The translations under genes were made by a program, and so were the position numbers. From Nocardia sp. CDC159 (GTDB taxonomy: Bacteria > Actinomycetota > Actinomycetes > Mycobacteriales > Mycobacteriaceae), in assembly GCF_023740735.1 (NCBI RefSeq), contig NZ_JAMRXH010000006.1:124001-188000 (forward strand): a stretch of 64,000 bases of DNA, in the 5' to 3' direction. Of the stretch, positions 24,510 through 32,737 are shown in pieces. The notes beneath the pieces are model-generated. The model was given only the letters and a program-made list of their open reading frames with translations, searched no databases and was not told where the DNA came from. Position 1 is the first letter of the stretch. Each line of letters begins with the position of its first letter.

Positions 24510-25109
24510 ATGAGCACAGTGATCACCGGGGCCAGCATGTCGATCGACGGCTATATCGCCGGGCCCGGGGAGAGTGGGTTCGAGCATCTGTTCGCCTGGT
24601 ACGAGGCGGGGGATCGAGAGCTGCCCAGCACCCATCCGGAGATACCGCTGCGGCTCAGCGAGGTCGACCACCGGTATCTGAGTGAGCATCTGGAGCGGTT
24701 GGGCGTGCTCGTGGTCGGTCGGCGGCTGTTCGACATGACCGATGGCTGGAACGGCATCCATCCGATGGATCGACCGGTGGTCGTGGTCACCCACCGTATT
24801 CCGCAGCAGTGGATCGACGACCATCCGGGCGCGCCGTTCACCTTCGTCGACGGTATCGAGGCGGCGCTCGAACAGGCCTCGAAGCTGGCCGAGGGCAGGG
24901 CCGTCGCCGTGAACGGCGGCACGATCGCCCGGCAATTCCTGGAGGCGGGCCTGCTCGACGAGATCCACATCGATCTGATCCCGGTCGTACTCGGCGGCGG
25001 GACCCCCTTCTTCGACCAGGTCGGCGCGGCCCCGCACGTCCTGGAGAATCCGACCATCGTGCCGGGCGAGCGAGTCACCCACCTGCGCTACCGGGTCCGC
25101 AAAGGCTGA
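24510..25109 (+). CDS. Dihydrofolate-reductase-like (RibD C-terminal domain) protein
   Basis: A 199-residue protein of the RibD_C/DHFR-like family, common in actinobacteria. It has TGASMSIDGYIAGPGESGFEHLF at the N-terminus, LGVLVVGRRLFDMTDGWNG in the middle and VAVNGGTIARQFLEAGLLDEIHIDLIPVVLGGGTPFF near the C-terminus. NADPH-dependent reduction is expected; the substrate is not known. The ATG at 24510 follows AAGGAG. It is 68 bases after glnA, and the UbiD operon converges on it with a two-base gap. Confidence 0.88.
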   Translation: MSTVITGASMSIDGYIAGPGESGFEHLFAWYEAGDRELPSTHPEIPLRLSEVDHRYLSEHLERLGVLVVGRRLFDMTDGWNGIHPMDRPVVVVTHRIPQQWIDDHPGAPFTFVDGIEAALEQASKLAEGRAVAVNGGTIARQFLEAGLLDEIHIDLIPVVLGGGTPFFDQVGAAPHVLENPTIVPGERVTHLRYRVRKG

Positions 25110-25111
25110 AT

Positions 25112-26581
25112 TCAGTTCGCGGCCGCGTTCCAGATGGCCAGCGCTCGCTGCCGGACGGCGTCGGAGTAGTTGTCCCGGAACGCGGTGCTTCGCGGGCGGT
25201 CCGCGTCCGTGGACAGCAGACAGTCGTAGATCGCGCTCGGTCCGGTGAGCGTCTCGAGCTCCTCGGCGGTGTAGTAGACCTGCAGGGGGACGATCGGTTT
25301 CGACTCGATCAGCAGGTGACCGTTCTTCGGGTGGCAGCGCGAACCCAATGCCCACAGCAGATCTCGGGGGTCGGTCGGGTCGATGTCGTCGTCGCAGACG
25401 ATGGTATTGGCCAGGCCGTTGCCGACGTGGGTGCCGATCAGGGCGTCGGCGATACTGCGGCAGAAGGTGGCCGAGTCGGTGTCGACGCGCTGGCGCCAGT
25501 CCCGCGGCACCGTGACGACGACCGTGTCGCCGGTGGTTTCGGGAACCATCCAGGCTCGGGTCACCGGGAATCCGGCCCCGCGCAGCTCATAGAGGATTTC
25601 GGCCGAGTCGACCACGGCGAAGACGGTGTGGCAGTCCTCGATCGGTTTCCCCGCGGCGACCACCGGCAGGATCGGATCGTCGCGGTAGGTGATCGCGGTG
25701 ACCTCGTACACCGGCTGCGGTTGGGCATGCCCGTAGAGGTATCCGTTGTACTCGCCCATCGGACCCTCGGGCAGCGTCGCGTCCAGCAGGACGTGGCCCT
25801 CGACGATGATCTCGGCCTCGGCGGGCACATACAGGTCGACCGTCTTGCACCTGACCACCTCGACCGGCTCGCCGAACCAGCCGCCGACGAACGCGCCCTC
25901 GTCGATCCGCTCGGGCAGGCACATTCCGGCGATGAGCGGTACGGCGGGCTCGGCGCCCTGCACGAGCGCGAACGGCATCGGCTCGCCGCGCCTGGTCCAG
26001 AGATCCCGAATGACGCCGTTGTGCTGGCCCGCGGAGATGAGGCCGGTGAGGTGGCGTGCGTCGTGGATCATCGCGCGGTTGATCGACCAGTTGGTCCAGT
26101 CGCCGTCCGGGGTGCGCAGTACCCAGCTGCCCCAGGTCTGGAAGTACCTGCCGCCGTCGCCATCGTGAATCAGCGGCGTGGGGAAGATGTTCAGGTCGAC
26201 GGCGTCGCCGGTCAGGACGTTCTGCTGGCAGGGACCGGAGTCCACCACCACCGGATCGACCGGCGGCTTGTCCCGCGCGGCGGCGACGCGTTCGATCAGC
26301 TCATCCACCGGGGTGTCGGGGTCCAGGCCGAGGGACAACGCCATCCGGGCCCACGGGGCCGCGGGCCGCGAGCTCAACGCGCCCGGAGCGCCGAGTACTC
26401 GAAATCCCTTCGGGTAGCCGCGGATATTGGTGAAAAGCGGCGCGGGTTCGCGATTTTCGGTGCTGTGCCGGATGATCGCGCCCATCTCCAGCTTCGTATC
26501 GACCGGAGCGGTCACCTCACGGACGTCGCCCATTGCCTGCAGCCGGGCCAGGTACTCGCGCAGACTGCGCAGTCGCTGCAT
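25112..26581 (-). CDS. UbiD-family decarboxylase, first paralogue
   Basis: A 489-residue member of the UbiD family, (de)carboxylases that need prenylated FMN made by UbiX. The E-R-E catalytic triad can be placed: arginine in NWSINRAMIHD (about residue 168) and glutamates in LPEGPMGEYNGY (about 271 and 276). The start aligns exactly with the second paralogue at 27193-28710 (both begin M-x-RL-x-SLREYL). The start codon lies 65 bases inside the ubiX gene. The substrate is unknown; relatives act on hydroxybenzoates, vanillate, cinnamates or furoate. Together with its partner it could form a hetero-oligomer, as in phenylphosphate carboxylase, but this is speculation. Confidence 0.9.
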   Translation of the reverse strand: MQRLRSLREYLARLQAMGDVREVTAPVDTKLEMGAIIRHSTENREPAPLFTNIRGYPKGFRVLGAPGALSSRPAAPWARMALSLGLDPDTPVDELIERVAAARDKPPVDPVVVDSGPCQQNVLTGDAVDLNIFPTPLIHDGDGGRYFQTWGSWVLRTPDGDWTNWSINRAMIHDARHLTGLISAGQHNGVIRDLWTRRGEPMPFALVQGAEPAVPLIAGMCLPERIDEGAFVGGWFGEPVEVVRCKTVDLYVPAEAEIIVEGHVLLDATLPEGPMGEYNGYLYGHAQPQPVYEVTAITYRDDPILPVVAAGKPIEDCHTVFAVVDSAEILYELRGAGFPVTRAWMVPETTGDTVVVTVPRDWRQRVDTDSATFCRSIADALIGTHVGNGLANTIVCDDDIDPTDPRDLLWALGSRCHPKNGHLLIESKPIVPLQVYYTAEELETLTGPSAIYDCLLSTDADRPRSTAFRDNYSDAVRQRALAIWNAAAN

Positions 26582-27188
26582 AGCCGTGTTCCTCTCCGGG
26601 GTGGATGTCGAAGGTCTTCGGACGGCCGGGAAGTCCGGCCCAGCGGGGCGTGTCGGGACCGGCGAGATCGAACTGGTCCAGGACGCGGGCGGTGATGTGG
26701 TCGACGAGGTCGTCGATGGTGCTGGGGTGGTGGTAGAACGCCGGGGTCGGCGGAACCAGCACCGCGCCCATGCGGGACAACTCGGCCATATTGTCCAAAT
26801 GGATGGTGCTCAAGGGTGTTTCGCGGGGAACGAGCACGAGTTTGCGGCGCTCCTTGAGGATCACGTCGGCCGCGCGGCCGACGAGTCCGTCCGCGAAGCC
26901 CATGCGGATTCCGGCGAGGGTCTTCATGCTGCACGGCGCGATGATCATGCCGTCGGTGCGAAACGAGCCCGACGAGATCGCGGCGGACTGATCGGTCGGC
27001 CCGTACACCGCGTCGGCGAGTGCCGCGACCTCCTTTGCCGTGTACGGGGTTTCGAGCTCGATGGTGATCCGGGCCCATTTGCTGAGCACCAAATGCGTCT
27101 CCACGTCCGGTAATTCGCGCAAAGCCTCGAGCAGACGCACGCCGAAGATGGCTCCGGTCGCTCCGGTCATTCCGATGATGAGTCGCAT
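26517..27188 (-). CDS. ubiX: Flavin prenyltransferase (UbiX)
   Basis: A 223-residue flavoprotein. It starts MRLIIGMTGATGAIFGVRLLEAL (FMN phosphate loop), followed by SGSFRTDGMIIAPCSMKTLAGIRMGFADGLVGRAADVILKERRKLVLVPRETPLS, the UbiX signature. It prenylates FMN with dimethylallyl phosphate to give the cofactor of the flanking UbiD enzymes. The ATG at 27188 follows GGGGTGAGATC; the gap to the upstream UbiD stop is four bases. The last 21 codons overlap the start of the next UbiD gene, giving a C-terminal tail slightly longer than usual. Confidence 0.92.
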   Translation of the reverse strand: MRLIIGMTGATGAIFGVRLLEALRELPDVETHLVLSKWARITIELETPYTAKEVAALADAVYGPTDQSAAISSGSFRTDGMIIAPCSMKTLAGIRMGFADGLVGRAADVILKERRKLVLVPRETPLSTIHLDNMAELSRMGAVLVPPTPAFYHHPSTIDDLVDHITARVLDQFDLAGPDTPRWAGLPGRPKTFDIHPGEEHGYAATAQSARVPGPAAGNGRRP

Positions 27189-27192
27189 GATC

Positions 27193-28710
27193 TCACCCCT
27201 TGTCGGCGGTCTGGAGGATGGAGGGCTCCTCGGGAATGCCCTCATCGGGGTTGTTCCAAATGGTCAGCGCCCGGGCCTTGACCGAATGCTGGAACAGCGA
27301 GTCGAACGACGCGGGGGTCGCGCGGTCGGTGCCGATGCGCAGCAGGCAGTTGTAGATGTGGGTCGAGCCGGTGAAGCGGTAGCGCTCCTCCTCGGTGTAC
27401 AGGATCATGATGTGCACGGCCTGCTCGTTGGCCACCCAGTCGTGCCCGGTCCGCGGATTGCACCGGGACGCGAAGCCCCACATGACATCGAGCATGTCGA
27501 CGGGGTCGATATCGTCGTCCATTACGAAGATCTGGGCGAGATTGCCCGCCGCATGGCTGGTCATCAGCTCGGCCGCCAGATCCCGACAGAACTTGCTGGA
27601 ATCGGTGTGGCCCACGGTATTCCACCAGCCGTAGGGGACCGTGATCACCACGGCGTGCGCGGCGGATTCGGGCAGGATCCAGGCGTGGGTGATCGGGAAT
27701 CCCTTCTCCCGCAACAGGTGCAGATACTCCGCGGAATCCAGGATCGAGAACACGGTGTGGTCGTCGTCGATCGGTTTGCCTGCCGAAACCACGGGCAGAA
27801 TCGCGTTGTCCCGGTAGGTGATCGCGGTGATCTCGTAGGCGGGCATCGGCTCCGGGTGGCCGTGTTGATATCCGGTGTATTCGCCCATCGGACCCTCGAG
27901 GAAGCTGGTATCCGGCAGGACGAAGCCCTCCACCACGATTTCCGCTTCGGCGGGCACGTACAGGTCGACGGTCTTGCATTTCACGACCTCGAGCGGTTCG
28001 CCCCAGTAACCGCCGATGAAATCGGCTTCGGCGACGCCATAGGGCAGGCTCATTCCGGAGATCAGCGGAATTATCGGCTCACCGCCCTGGGCCAACGCGA
28101 AGGGCATCGGTTCGCCCTTGTCGATCCATTTCTTGTGAATCATGCCGTTGTGCTGGGTCGGTGGAATGAATCCGGTCAGGTGTCGCCGATCGTGAATCAT
28201 CGCTCGCGCGATCGACCAGTTCGTCCAGCTGCCGTCCGGGGTGCTGAGGATCCAGCTGCCCCAGGTCTGGAAGTACCGGCCGCCGTCGCCGTCGTGGATC
28301 AGCGGGGTGGGGAAGATGGTGATGTCGGCCTCCTCGCCGATCAGCACATTGTCCTGGCACGGTCCGGACTCGACGACCACCGGGGGAATCGGGGTGTTGT
28401 CCTTGGCGCGGGCCACGCGTTCGACGATGTCGAGCGGTTCGGTGTCGATCGGCAACCCCAGCGCCAGCGCGATGCGTGCCCAGGGATGCCCCGGGATCGA
28501 GCTCAACGCACCCGGCGCGCCCACCACCCGGAACTCCTTCGAATAACCTCGGATATTGGAGAAAAACGGTGCGGGCTCCCGATTCTCGGTACTGTGCCGG
28601 ATTATTGCTCCGATTTCGAGATGGGTGTCCACGATGGCGGAGACCGTCCGTAGATCGCCCAGTTCTTTCAATCGATCGAGATATTCGCGCAGGCTTTTCA
28701 GTCGTTTCAC
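27193..28710 (-). CDS. UbiD-family decarboxylase, second paralogue (first gene of the operon)
   Basis: A 505-residue UbiD protein clearly homologous over its whole length to the 489-residue one: IGAIIRHSTENREPAPFFSNIRGY, SGPCQDNVLIGEE, NWSIARAMIHDRRHLTGF and FLEGPMGEYTGYQHG are near-identical blocks. The catalytic E-R-E residues are kept. A 12-15-residue C-terminal extension (EEPSILQTADKG) is extra. The GTG at 28710 follows GGAGGGAG. Both paralogues look active, so duplication may give different specificities or a mixed complex. Confidence 0.9.
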   Translation of the reverse strand: MKRLKSLREYLDRLKELGDLRTVSAIVDTHLEIGAIIRHSTENREPAPFFSNIRGYSKEFRVVGAPGALSSIPGHPWARIALALGLPIDTEPLDIVERVARAKDNTPIPPVVVESGPCQDNVLIGEEADITIFPTPLIHDGDGGRYFQTWGSWILSTPDGSWTNWSIARAMIHDRRHLTGFIPPTQHNGMIHKKWIDKGEPMPFALAQGGEPIIPLISGMSLPYGVAEADFIGGYWGEPLEVVKCKTVDLYVPAEAEIVVEGFVLPDTSFLEGPMGEYTGYQHGHPEPMPAYEITAITYRDNAILPVVSAGKPIDDDHTVFSILDSAEYLHLLREKGFPITHAWILPESAAHAVVITVPYGWWNTVGHTDSSKFCRDLAAELMTSHAAGNLAQIFVMDDDIDPVDMLDVMWGFASRCNPRTGHDWVANEQAVHIMILYTEEERYRFTGSTHIYNCLLRIGTDRATPASFDSLFQHSVKARALTIWNNPDEGIPEEPSILQTADKG

Positions 28711-29145
28711 TGCCGGACTCCCTCCGACGATGTAAATCTCTGTTCAGAGAATTTCTTCAGACCACCACCGTGCTCCAGCGTTTCCATTACCGTCAAGCAA
28801 ATGTTATCTGGATCACGTAATCGGGAGAGGCGAAAGCCGTTGGGGCAGCGGCCAATCTGGCCCGCGGCGCGAGGTGTGTTGTCGGAATTCGGCCGAACGG
28901 CAGCGCCGCGGTGGCGCACAATTACATTTTCGACGACCATTTCTGTCGGTCTTTCCATTCCCTGCGTCGGCGGTCGCGGCTACCGTGATCTCGTGTCCGC
29001 GATTTCGGCGACCACCAAACGGACCGGCCTGCTCTCGGCTCCGCCGTGGGCGTCGGACGGCGGAGGTGGCCCGGGGACACCCCTGCCCGCCGCGCTGGCG
29101 TGAGCGGGCTGTCGATGCGGGCACCTCGGCGTATACCCTGCGCTC
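28711..29145. other. Divergent intergenic region upstream of the UbiD operon and the ArsC-like gene
   Basis: 435 bases with lower G+C than the flanks and no convincing gene. It must hold the promoter of the minus-strand UbiD-UbiX-UbiD operon and that of the plus-strand ArsC-like gene, where TATACC eight bases before the ATG at 29146 may be a leaderless -10. The only clear symmetric element is at 28737-28750. A minus-strand frame ending in a GTGA overlap with the UbiD start has rare codons and no homology, so I do not call it. Confidence 0.5.
28737..28750. promoter_or_regulatory. Candidate operator TCTCTG-TT-CAGAGA
   Basis: A perfect 6-bp inverted repeat with a two-base spacer, 27 bp upstream of the first UbiD gene and just before its Shine-Dalgarno. 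It could bind a repressor of the operon. No regulator gene is adjacent. Confidence 0.4.
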
Positions 29146-29514
29146 ATGACGTCGGAGCAGAGGGAGATCTGGCACAACCCGCGCTGTTCGAAAAGCCGTG
29201 CGGCCAAGGCGGCGCTGGACGAGGCGGGGGTCGACTACGTCGAGCGGCGGTATCTCGAGCAGCCGCCGGATGCCGAGGAGATCCGGGCGATACTGGGTCG
29301 GCTCGGGCTCGAGCCGTGGGATATCACCCGCACCGGCGAGGACGAGGCCAAGCGGCTCGGCGTCGGCGGGTGGACGCGCACGCCCGCCGATCGGGAGCGG
29401 TGGATCCGGGCGCTGGCGGAACATCCCCGGTTGATCCAACGACCCATCGTCGTCACTGGGGACGGGCGGGCGGTGGTCGCGCGGGACGAGCAGTCGCTGC
29501 GATCGGTGTTGTGA
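29146..29514 (+). CDS. ArsC/Spx-family protein (arsenate reductase-like)
   Basis: A 122-residue thioredoxin-fold protein. The active-site segment is WHNPRCSKSRAAK with the nucleophilic cysteine at residue 14, and the RPIVV motif near residue 103 matches glutaredoxin-linked ArsC and YffB-like proteins. No arsenite pump or ArsR gene is nearby, so a role in arsenic resistance is uncertain; a general thiol-oxidoreductase role is equally possible. Confidence 0.85.
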   Translation: MTSEQREIWHNPRCSKSRAAKAALDEAGVDYVERRYLEQPPDAEEIRAILGRLGLEPWDITRTGEDEAKRLGVGGWTRTPADRERWIRALAEHPRLIQRPIVVTGDGRAVVARDEQSLRSVL

Positions 29515-29602
29515 GTTCGGCTGTGCCGCGGCGGGATTCGCGGGCGCGGGCATTACCTCGCGCGTAATCGACTCCGGTGCTCGCGTCGAAGATGCTTGTC
29601 CC

Positions 29603-29962
29603 ATGAGCGAATACGAAAACATTGCACAGCGCTACATCGACGCCTGGAACGAGCGGGACGCGGACAAGCGCGGCGCGCTGATCGCGGAGGTGTTCACCCC
29701 CGAGGCCACCTACACCGATCCGCTCGCCCAGGTCGCGGGCGCGGCGGCCATCGAGCAGGTCATCGCGGGTGCCCAGCAACAGTTCCCGGGACTGGAATTC
29801 ACCCTCGGCCCGGTCGACGGGCACCACGACATCGCCCGGTTCACCTGGTTGCTGGGCGCGCCGGGGGCGGCGGAGCCGCTGGTGATCGGCTTCGACGCGG
29901 TCGCACTCGAGGGCGGGCGCATCAAGCAGGTGCTCGGCTTCCTGGACAAGGTGCCGGGCTGA
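29603..29962 (+). CDS. NTF2-like / SnoaL-like small protein
   Basis: A 119-residue single-domain protein: YENIAQRYIDAWNERDADKRGALIAEVFTPEATYTDPL at the start is the cone-fold signature of SnoaL-like proteins. A central HHDIARFTWLLG strand and a final GGRIKQVLGFLDKVPG follow. Members bind or isomerise small hydrophobic ligands; no function can be given here. It is a single gene, 88 bases after the ArsC-like gene. Confidence 0.82.
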   Translation: MSEYENIAQRYIDAWNERDADKRGALIAEVFTPEATYTDPLAQVAGAAAIEQVIAGAQQQFPGLEFTLGPVDGHHDIARFTWLLGAPGAAEPLVIGFDAVALEGGRIKQVLGFLDKVPG

Positions 29963-30004
29963 ATGTCCCGGTGCCGCACCGGGTCCCGGCCGTGCGGCCG
30001 GGAC

Positions 30005-30934
30005 TCAGTGGGCGGGGGCGGATTCGAGGGGAAACGGCGGTTCGCCGACGCCGGTGATGCGTAGATGTCCCCACGGGTCGCGCTCCTGCAAGCGGCCGGC
30101 CGTCGGTCGGCCGCCGGGCAGGGTGAGGAAGACCCCGCCGCGACCCGGATCGGGCAGGTCGGCGTCGGCGGTGATGCGGCCGTACCAGTGGTAGCGGCCG
30201 TCGATGGGATCGGGATGGCCGTTGAGCGTGACGGTCACCAGCAGTTCGACACCCGGTGCGTCGAGCAGCGCGGGGCCCGAATATTCATGTGCCGCTTCAC
30301 GATCGGCGGCGACGGTGAGGTCGAAGTGGTGCGGCGCGGGGCGGCGCAGGGCCGGGCGCGGCGACCGTGCGGCGCCCAGTCGGCGATGGAATTCGTGCTG
30401 GGTGGCCGCGCGGGCCTCGATGCGGGTGCTCGAGGTGCGCCGCAACAGCTCGAGGCACTGGCGGAGGTAGCGGGTGCGCGCCTCGATCGGGGTCGGCGGC
30501 ATCGCGATCTCCGCCAGCGGCGGCGGGGTGAGGAAGAACAGATTCGGAAAACCGTGCACGGCGATGCCCTGGAATGCGGAGGTGTCACGGACCTGCTCGA
30601 TCTTGCGGCCGTCGAGCCCGATCAGATGCCAGCCGGTCAGATTCGCCGGGGGTGTCAGCACGACGATGCGCGGCCGGTACCGCTCCTCGCCCGCCGTGCG
30701 CACCCGCCAGCGATCGGTGTGGCCGTCGAACTCGAGCGCGTCGATCGGTGCGTTCCACTCGATCCCCTCGCTGTCCCGGGCCGTGGGGCCGTGCTGAGCG
30801 AGGACCCGCACGGCGAATCCGGCGCGGCGCAGTTCGTGGGCCACCCACAGTTCCTCGGCGCCCGCCCCGGCGATGAGTACATCGATCTCGCCGCCCGAGA
30901 TGTGAGCGGGGCGGCGGCGCAGCGGATTCCTCAT
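30005..30934 (-). CDS. Shortened flavin monooxygenase-like protein with C-terminal DUF4873 domain
   Basis: About 309 residues. The N-terminus has a Rossmann segment (VLIAGAGAEELWVAHELRRAGFAVRVL), with GAGAEE in place of the usual GxGxxG. The stretch RIVVLTPPANLTGWHLIGLDGRKIEQV...FPNLFFLTPP resembles the late part of flavin-containing monooxygenases. The C-terminal 100 residues (HEYSGPALLDAPGVELLVTVTLNGHPDPIDGRYHWYGRI...LPGGRPTAGRLQERDPWGHLRITGVG) match DUF4873. Full-length FMOs are about 500-600 residues, so the FAD/NADPH core is largely missing and catalysis as an FMO is doubtful. The start overlaps the diiron oxygenase stop (ATGA). It may be an accessory protein of that oxygenase. Confidence 0.72.
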   Translation of the reverse strand: MRNPLRRRPAHISGGEIDVLIAGAGAEELWVAHELRRAGFAVRVLAQHGPTARDSEGIEWNAPIDALEFDGHTDRWRVRTAGEERYRPRIVVLTPPANLTGWHLIGLDGRKIEQVRDTSAFQGIAVHGFPNLFFLTPPPLAEIAMPPTPIEARTRYLRQCLELLRRTSSTRIEARAATQHEFHRRLGAARSPRPALRRPAPHHFDLTVAADREAAHEYSGPALLDAPGVELLVTVTLNGHPDPIDGRYHWYGRITADADLPDPGRGGVFLTLPGGRPTAGRLQERDPWGHLRITGVGEPPFPLESAPAH

Positions 30935-31830
30935 GTCAGCAGCCCTCGCCGTCGCCAGATCCAGGTGCCCATCGGGCCGATGAGGCCCTGTTTGTCCAGG
31001 AACGCGCCGAGATTGGCGGCGCCCGTGCCCAGTGCGCGCTTGGCGTGCGGATTGGCGCGGGCGATCCGCTTGGCCGCGCGCCCGTCCAGTCCGGCGCGGT
31101 CGTACATGTGCCGGTTGGTCATCAGATGGACGAACAGCGGGGCCGCGATCGCGACGCACAGGCGGGTGTAGGCCCGCTCGGCCGCCGACATGGTCGGCGT
31201 CCGCCGGGCCAGCGCGTCGCGGGCGAAGCCGATGTGGCGGGCCTCCTCGGTGACGTGGATGCGCATGGCGCGCGATACCAGCGGTTGCAGTTCGGGATCG
31301 TCTAGGGTTTTGCGCTGCAGGGCGTCGAAGATCTCCTCGCCGACCAGTGCGCCCACCCAGGTCATGGAGCCGCGCAGGAACAGTTGCAGTGACGAGATGA
31401 TCAGGCGCGCATAGGGTTTGGGCCAGTACGGGCGGGCCTCGATGCGGTCGATGAGCTTGCCGAACATCATCATGTGGCGGCACTCGTCGCCCATCTCGGT
31501 GAGCGTGTAGTGCGAGTGGCGGCTGGTGGGATCGCCGTTCATCAACTCGCGCAGCAGCAGCCGATTGAGCAGGTTCTCGAACCAGATGCCGACCGAGAGC
31601 ACATTGGCCAGTTCCTGGCGGGACAGTTCGCGGCGCTGCTGCGGGGTCATCGACTCCCACAGCTCGGTGCCGTAGAGGGAGACGACCTCCGCCGGGAGGA
31701 ACAGTTTGTCCGGATCCAGCGGCGCGTCCCAGTCCATGTCCACGACCGGGTCGTAGGACTTCTTCGCCGATCCGGTGAGCAGGCGCTGTGCGAAGGACTC
31801 CCCGGGGAGCAGTGTGGCCTCGTTGCCCAT
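30931..31830 (-). CDS. AurF-type non-haem diiron oxygenase
   Basis: A 299-residue helical protein. Diiron ligands fit the AurF pattern: a glutamate in VGIWFENLLNRL, ExxH in MGDECRHMMMF, a glutamate in VGALVGEEIFD and ExxH in TEEARHIGFARDAL. AurF relatives oxidise aryl amines to nitro groups, but many actinobacterial paralogues have unknown substrates and are often annotated only as metal-dependent hydrolases. The ATG at 31830 follows GGAGAG. It is the first gene of a two-gene unit divergent from a TetR gene, which probably controls it. Confidence 0.82.
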   Translation of the reverse strand: MGNEATLLPGESFAQRLLTGSAKKSYDPVVDMDWDAPLDPDKLFLPAEVVSLYGTELWESMTPQQRRELSRQELANVLSVGIWFENLLNRLLLRELMNGDPTSRHSHYTLTEMGDECRHMMMFGKLIDRIEARPYWPKPYARLIISSLQLFLRGSMTWVGALVGEEIFDALQRKTLDDPELQPLVSRAMRIHVTEEARHIGFARDALARRTPTMSAAERAYTRLCVAIAAPLFVHLMTNRHMYDRAGLDGRAAKRIARANPHAKRALGTGAANLGAFLDKQGLIGPMGTWIWRRRGLLT

Positions 31831-31927
31831 GACAGCTCTCCAAATTCGAATAGCCGATACACGCTGTAACACTCAGATTAGTGAGACAGGATGTAGCGGT
31901 CAATACCGGGGGCGGTATCGTTGACAT
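31831..31927. promoter_or_regulatory. Divergent promoter region of the AurF-like operon and the TetR gene
   Basis: 97 bases. TATCGT lies six bases before the GTG at 31928, a probable leaderless -10 for the TetR gene. It overlaps the inverted repeat ATACC-GGGGGC-GGTAT, a candidate operator for autoregulation. A second, weaker symmetric element, CACT-CAGATT-AGTG, is near 31875. Confidence 0.5.
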
Positions 31928-32638
31928 GTGACCAAATCCAGCGGAACGTCCGGTTCTCGGCTCGACGGCCGCACCACGCGCTGGAACGGGCACAAGCAGC
32001 AGCGTCGCGCCGAGGTGCTCGACGCCGCGATGACGGTGATCGAGGAGAACGGCGTCGATGTCTCGGTGCAGCAGATCGCCGATCGGCTGCGGCTGCCCCG
32101 CCCGGTGGTGTACCGGCACTTCGACGGCCGCGCCGACCTGGACGAGCAGATCCGGCGGCGGATCCTGGAATCGCTGCTGGCCGAGCTGATGCCGACGCTG
32201 CGCGCCGACGGCACGCTCAAGGACGCGGTGCGCGGGGCGGTGGGCACCTACGTCGGCTGGGTGGAGCGCCATCCGAATCTGCATCACTTCCTGGCGGGCG
32301 ATGCGCCGCAGCGGGATTCGGCCGCCCTGGCCGGGGCCCGCGACCGCATCGGCGGCCGCCTCGCGGATCTGTTCGCGACCTCGCTGGCCCGCTTCGGCAT
32401 CGACCCCAATCGGGCCCGCCCGATGGCCTTCGGCATCATCGGCTTCGTCGACGGCGTGGTCAACAGCTGGCGCGCCGATCCCGCCACCACGCTGTCCTCC
32501 GACCAGGTCGAGGGCATCCTGTCCTCGTCGGTGCTGGCCTTGTTCGAAGGAAACGCGCGCAGCCTCGGGGTGCCGCTGCAGCGGGACACCCTCGTCGCCG
32601 ATCTCCTGGCGCAGACGGATTCGGTTCCGGCGCAGTAG
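31928..32638 (+). CDS. TetR-family transcriptional regulator
   Basis: A 236-residue protein with a TetR helix-turn-helix: RRAEVLDAAMTVIEENGVDVSVQQIADRLRLPRPVVYRHFDGRADL at about residues 26-71. The C-terminal helical domain would bind an unknown ligand. The GTG at 31928 follows a leaderless-type -10 and no Shine-Dalgarno. It is divergent from the diiron oxygenase and FMO-like genes and is their most likely regulator. Its stop is 99 bases from the chosen start of the lipase. Confidence 0.9.
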   Translation: MTKSSGTSGSRLDGRTTRWNGHKQQRRAEVLDAAMTVIEENGVDVSVQQIADRLRLPRPVVYRHFDGRADLDEQIRRRILESLLAELMPTLRADGTLKDAVRGAVGTYVGWVERHPNLHHFLAGDAPQRDSAALAGARDRIGGRLADLFATSLARFGIDPNRARPMAFGIIGFVDGVVNSWRADPATTLSSDQVEGILSSSVLALFEGNARSLGVPLQRDTLVADLLAQTDSVPAQ

Positions 32639-32737
32639 CATTCACCACCGGTGTTGCCGCCCGCACCGGGCCGGAATCGGCCGGACCGGCGGCCCGGTAG
32701 GTTCGGGGGCTCGACGGGAACGGCGGGGGTTGGTCGG

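Noticed and set aside
28707..28958. Minus-strand 83-codon frame ending in a GTGA overlap with the first UbiD gene
   Set aside because: Codons such as AGA, ACA, GTA and TTA are unlike the neighbours, there is no ribosome-binding site or family resemblance, and the region is the promoter and leader of the UbiD operon.
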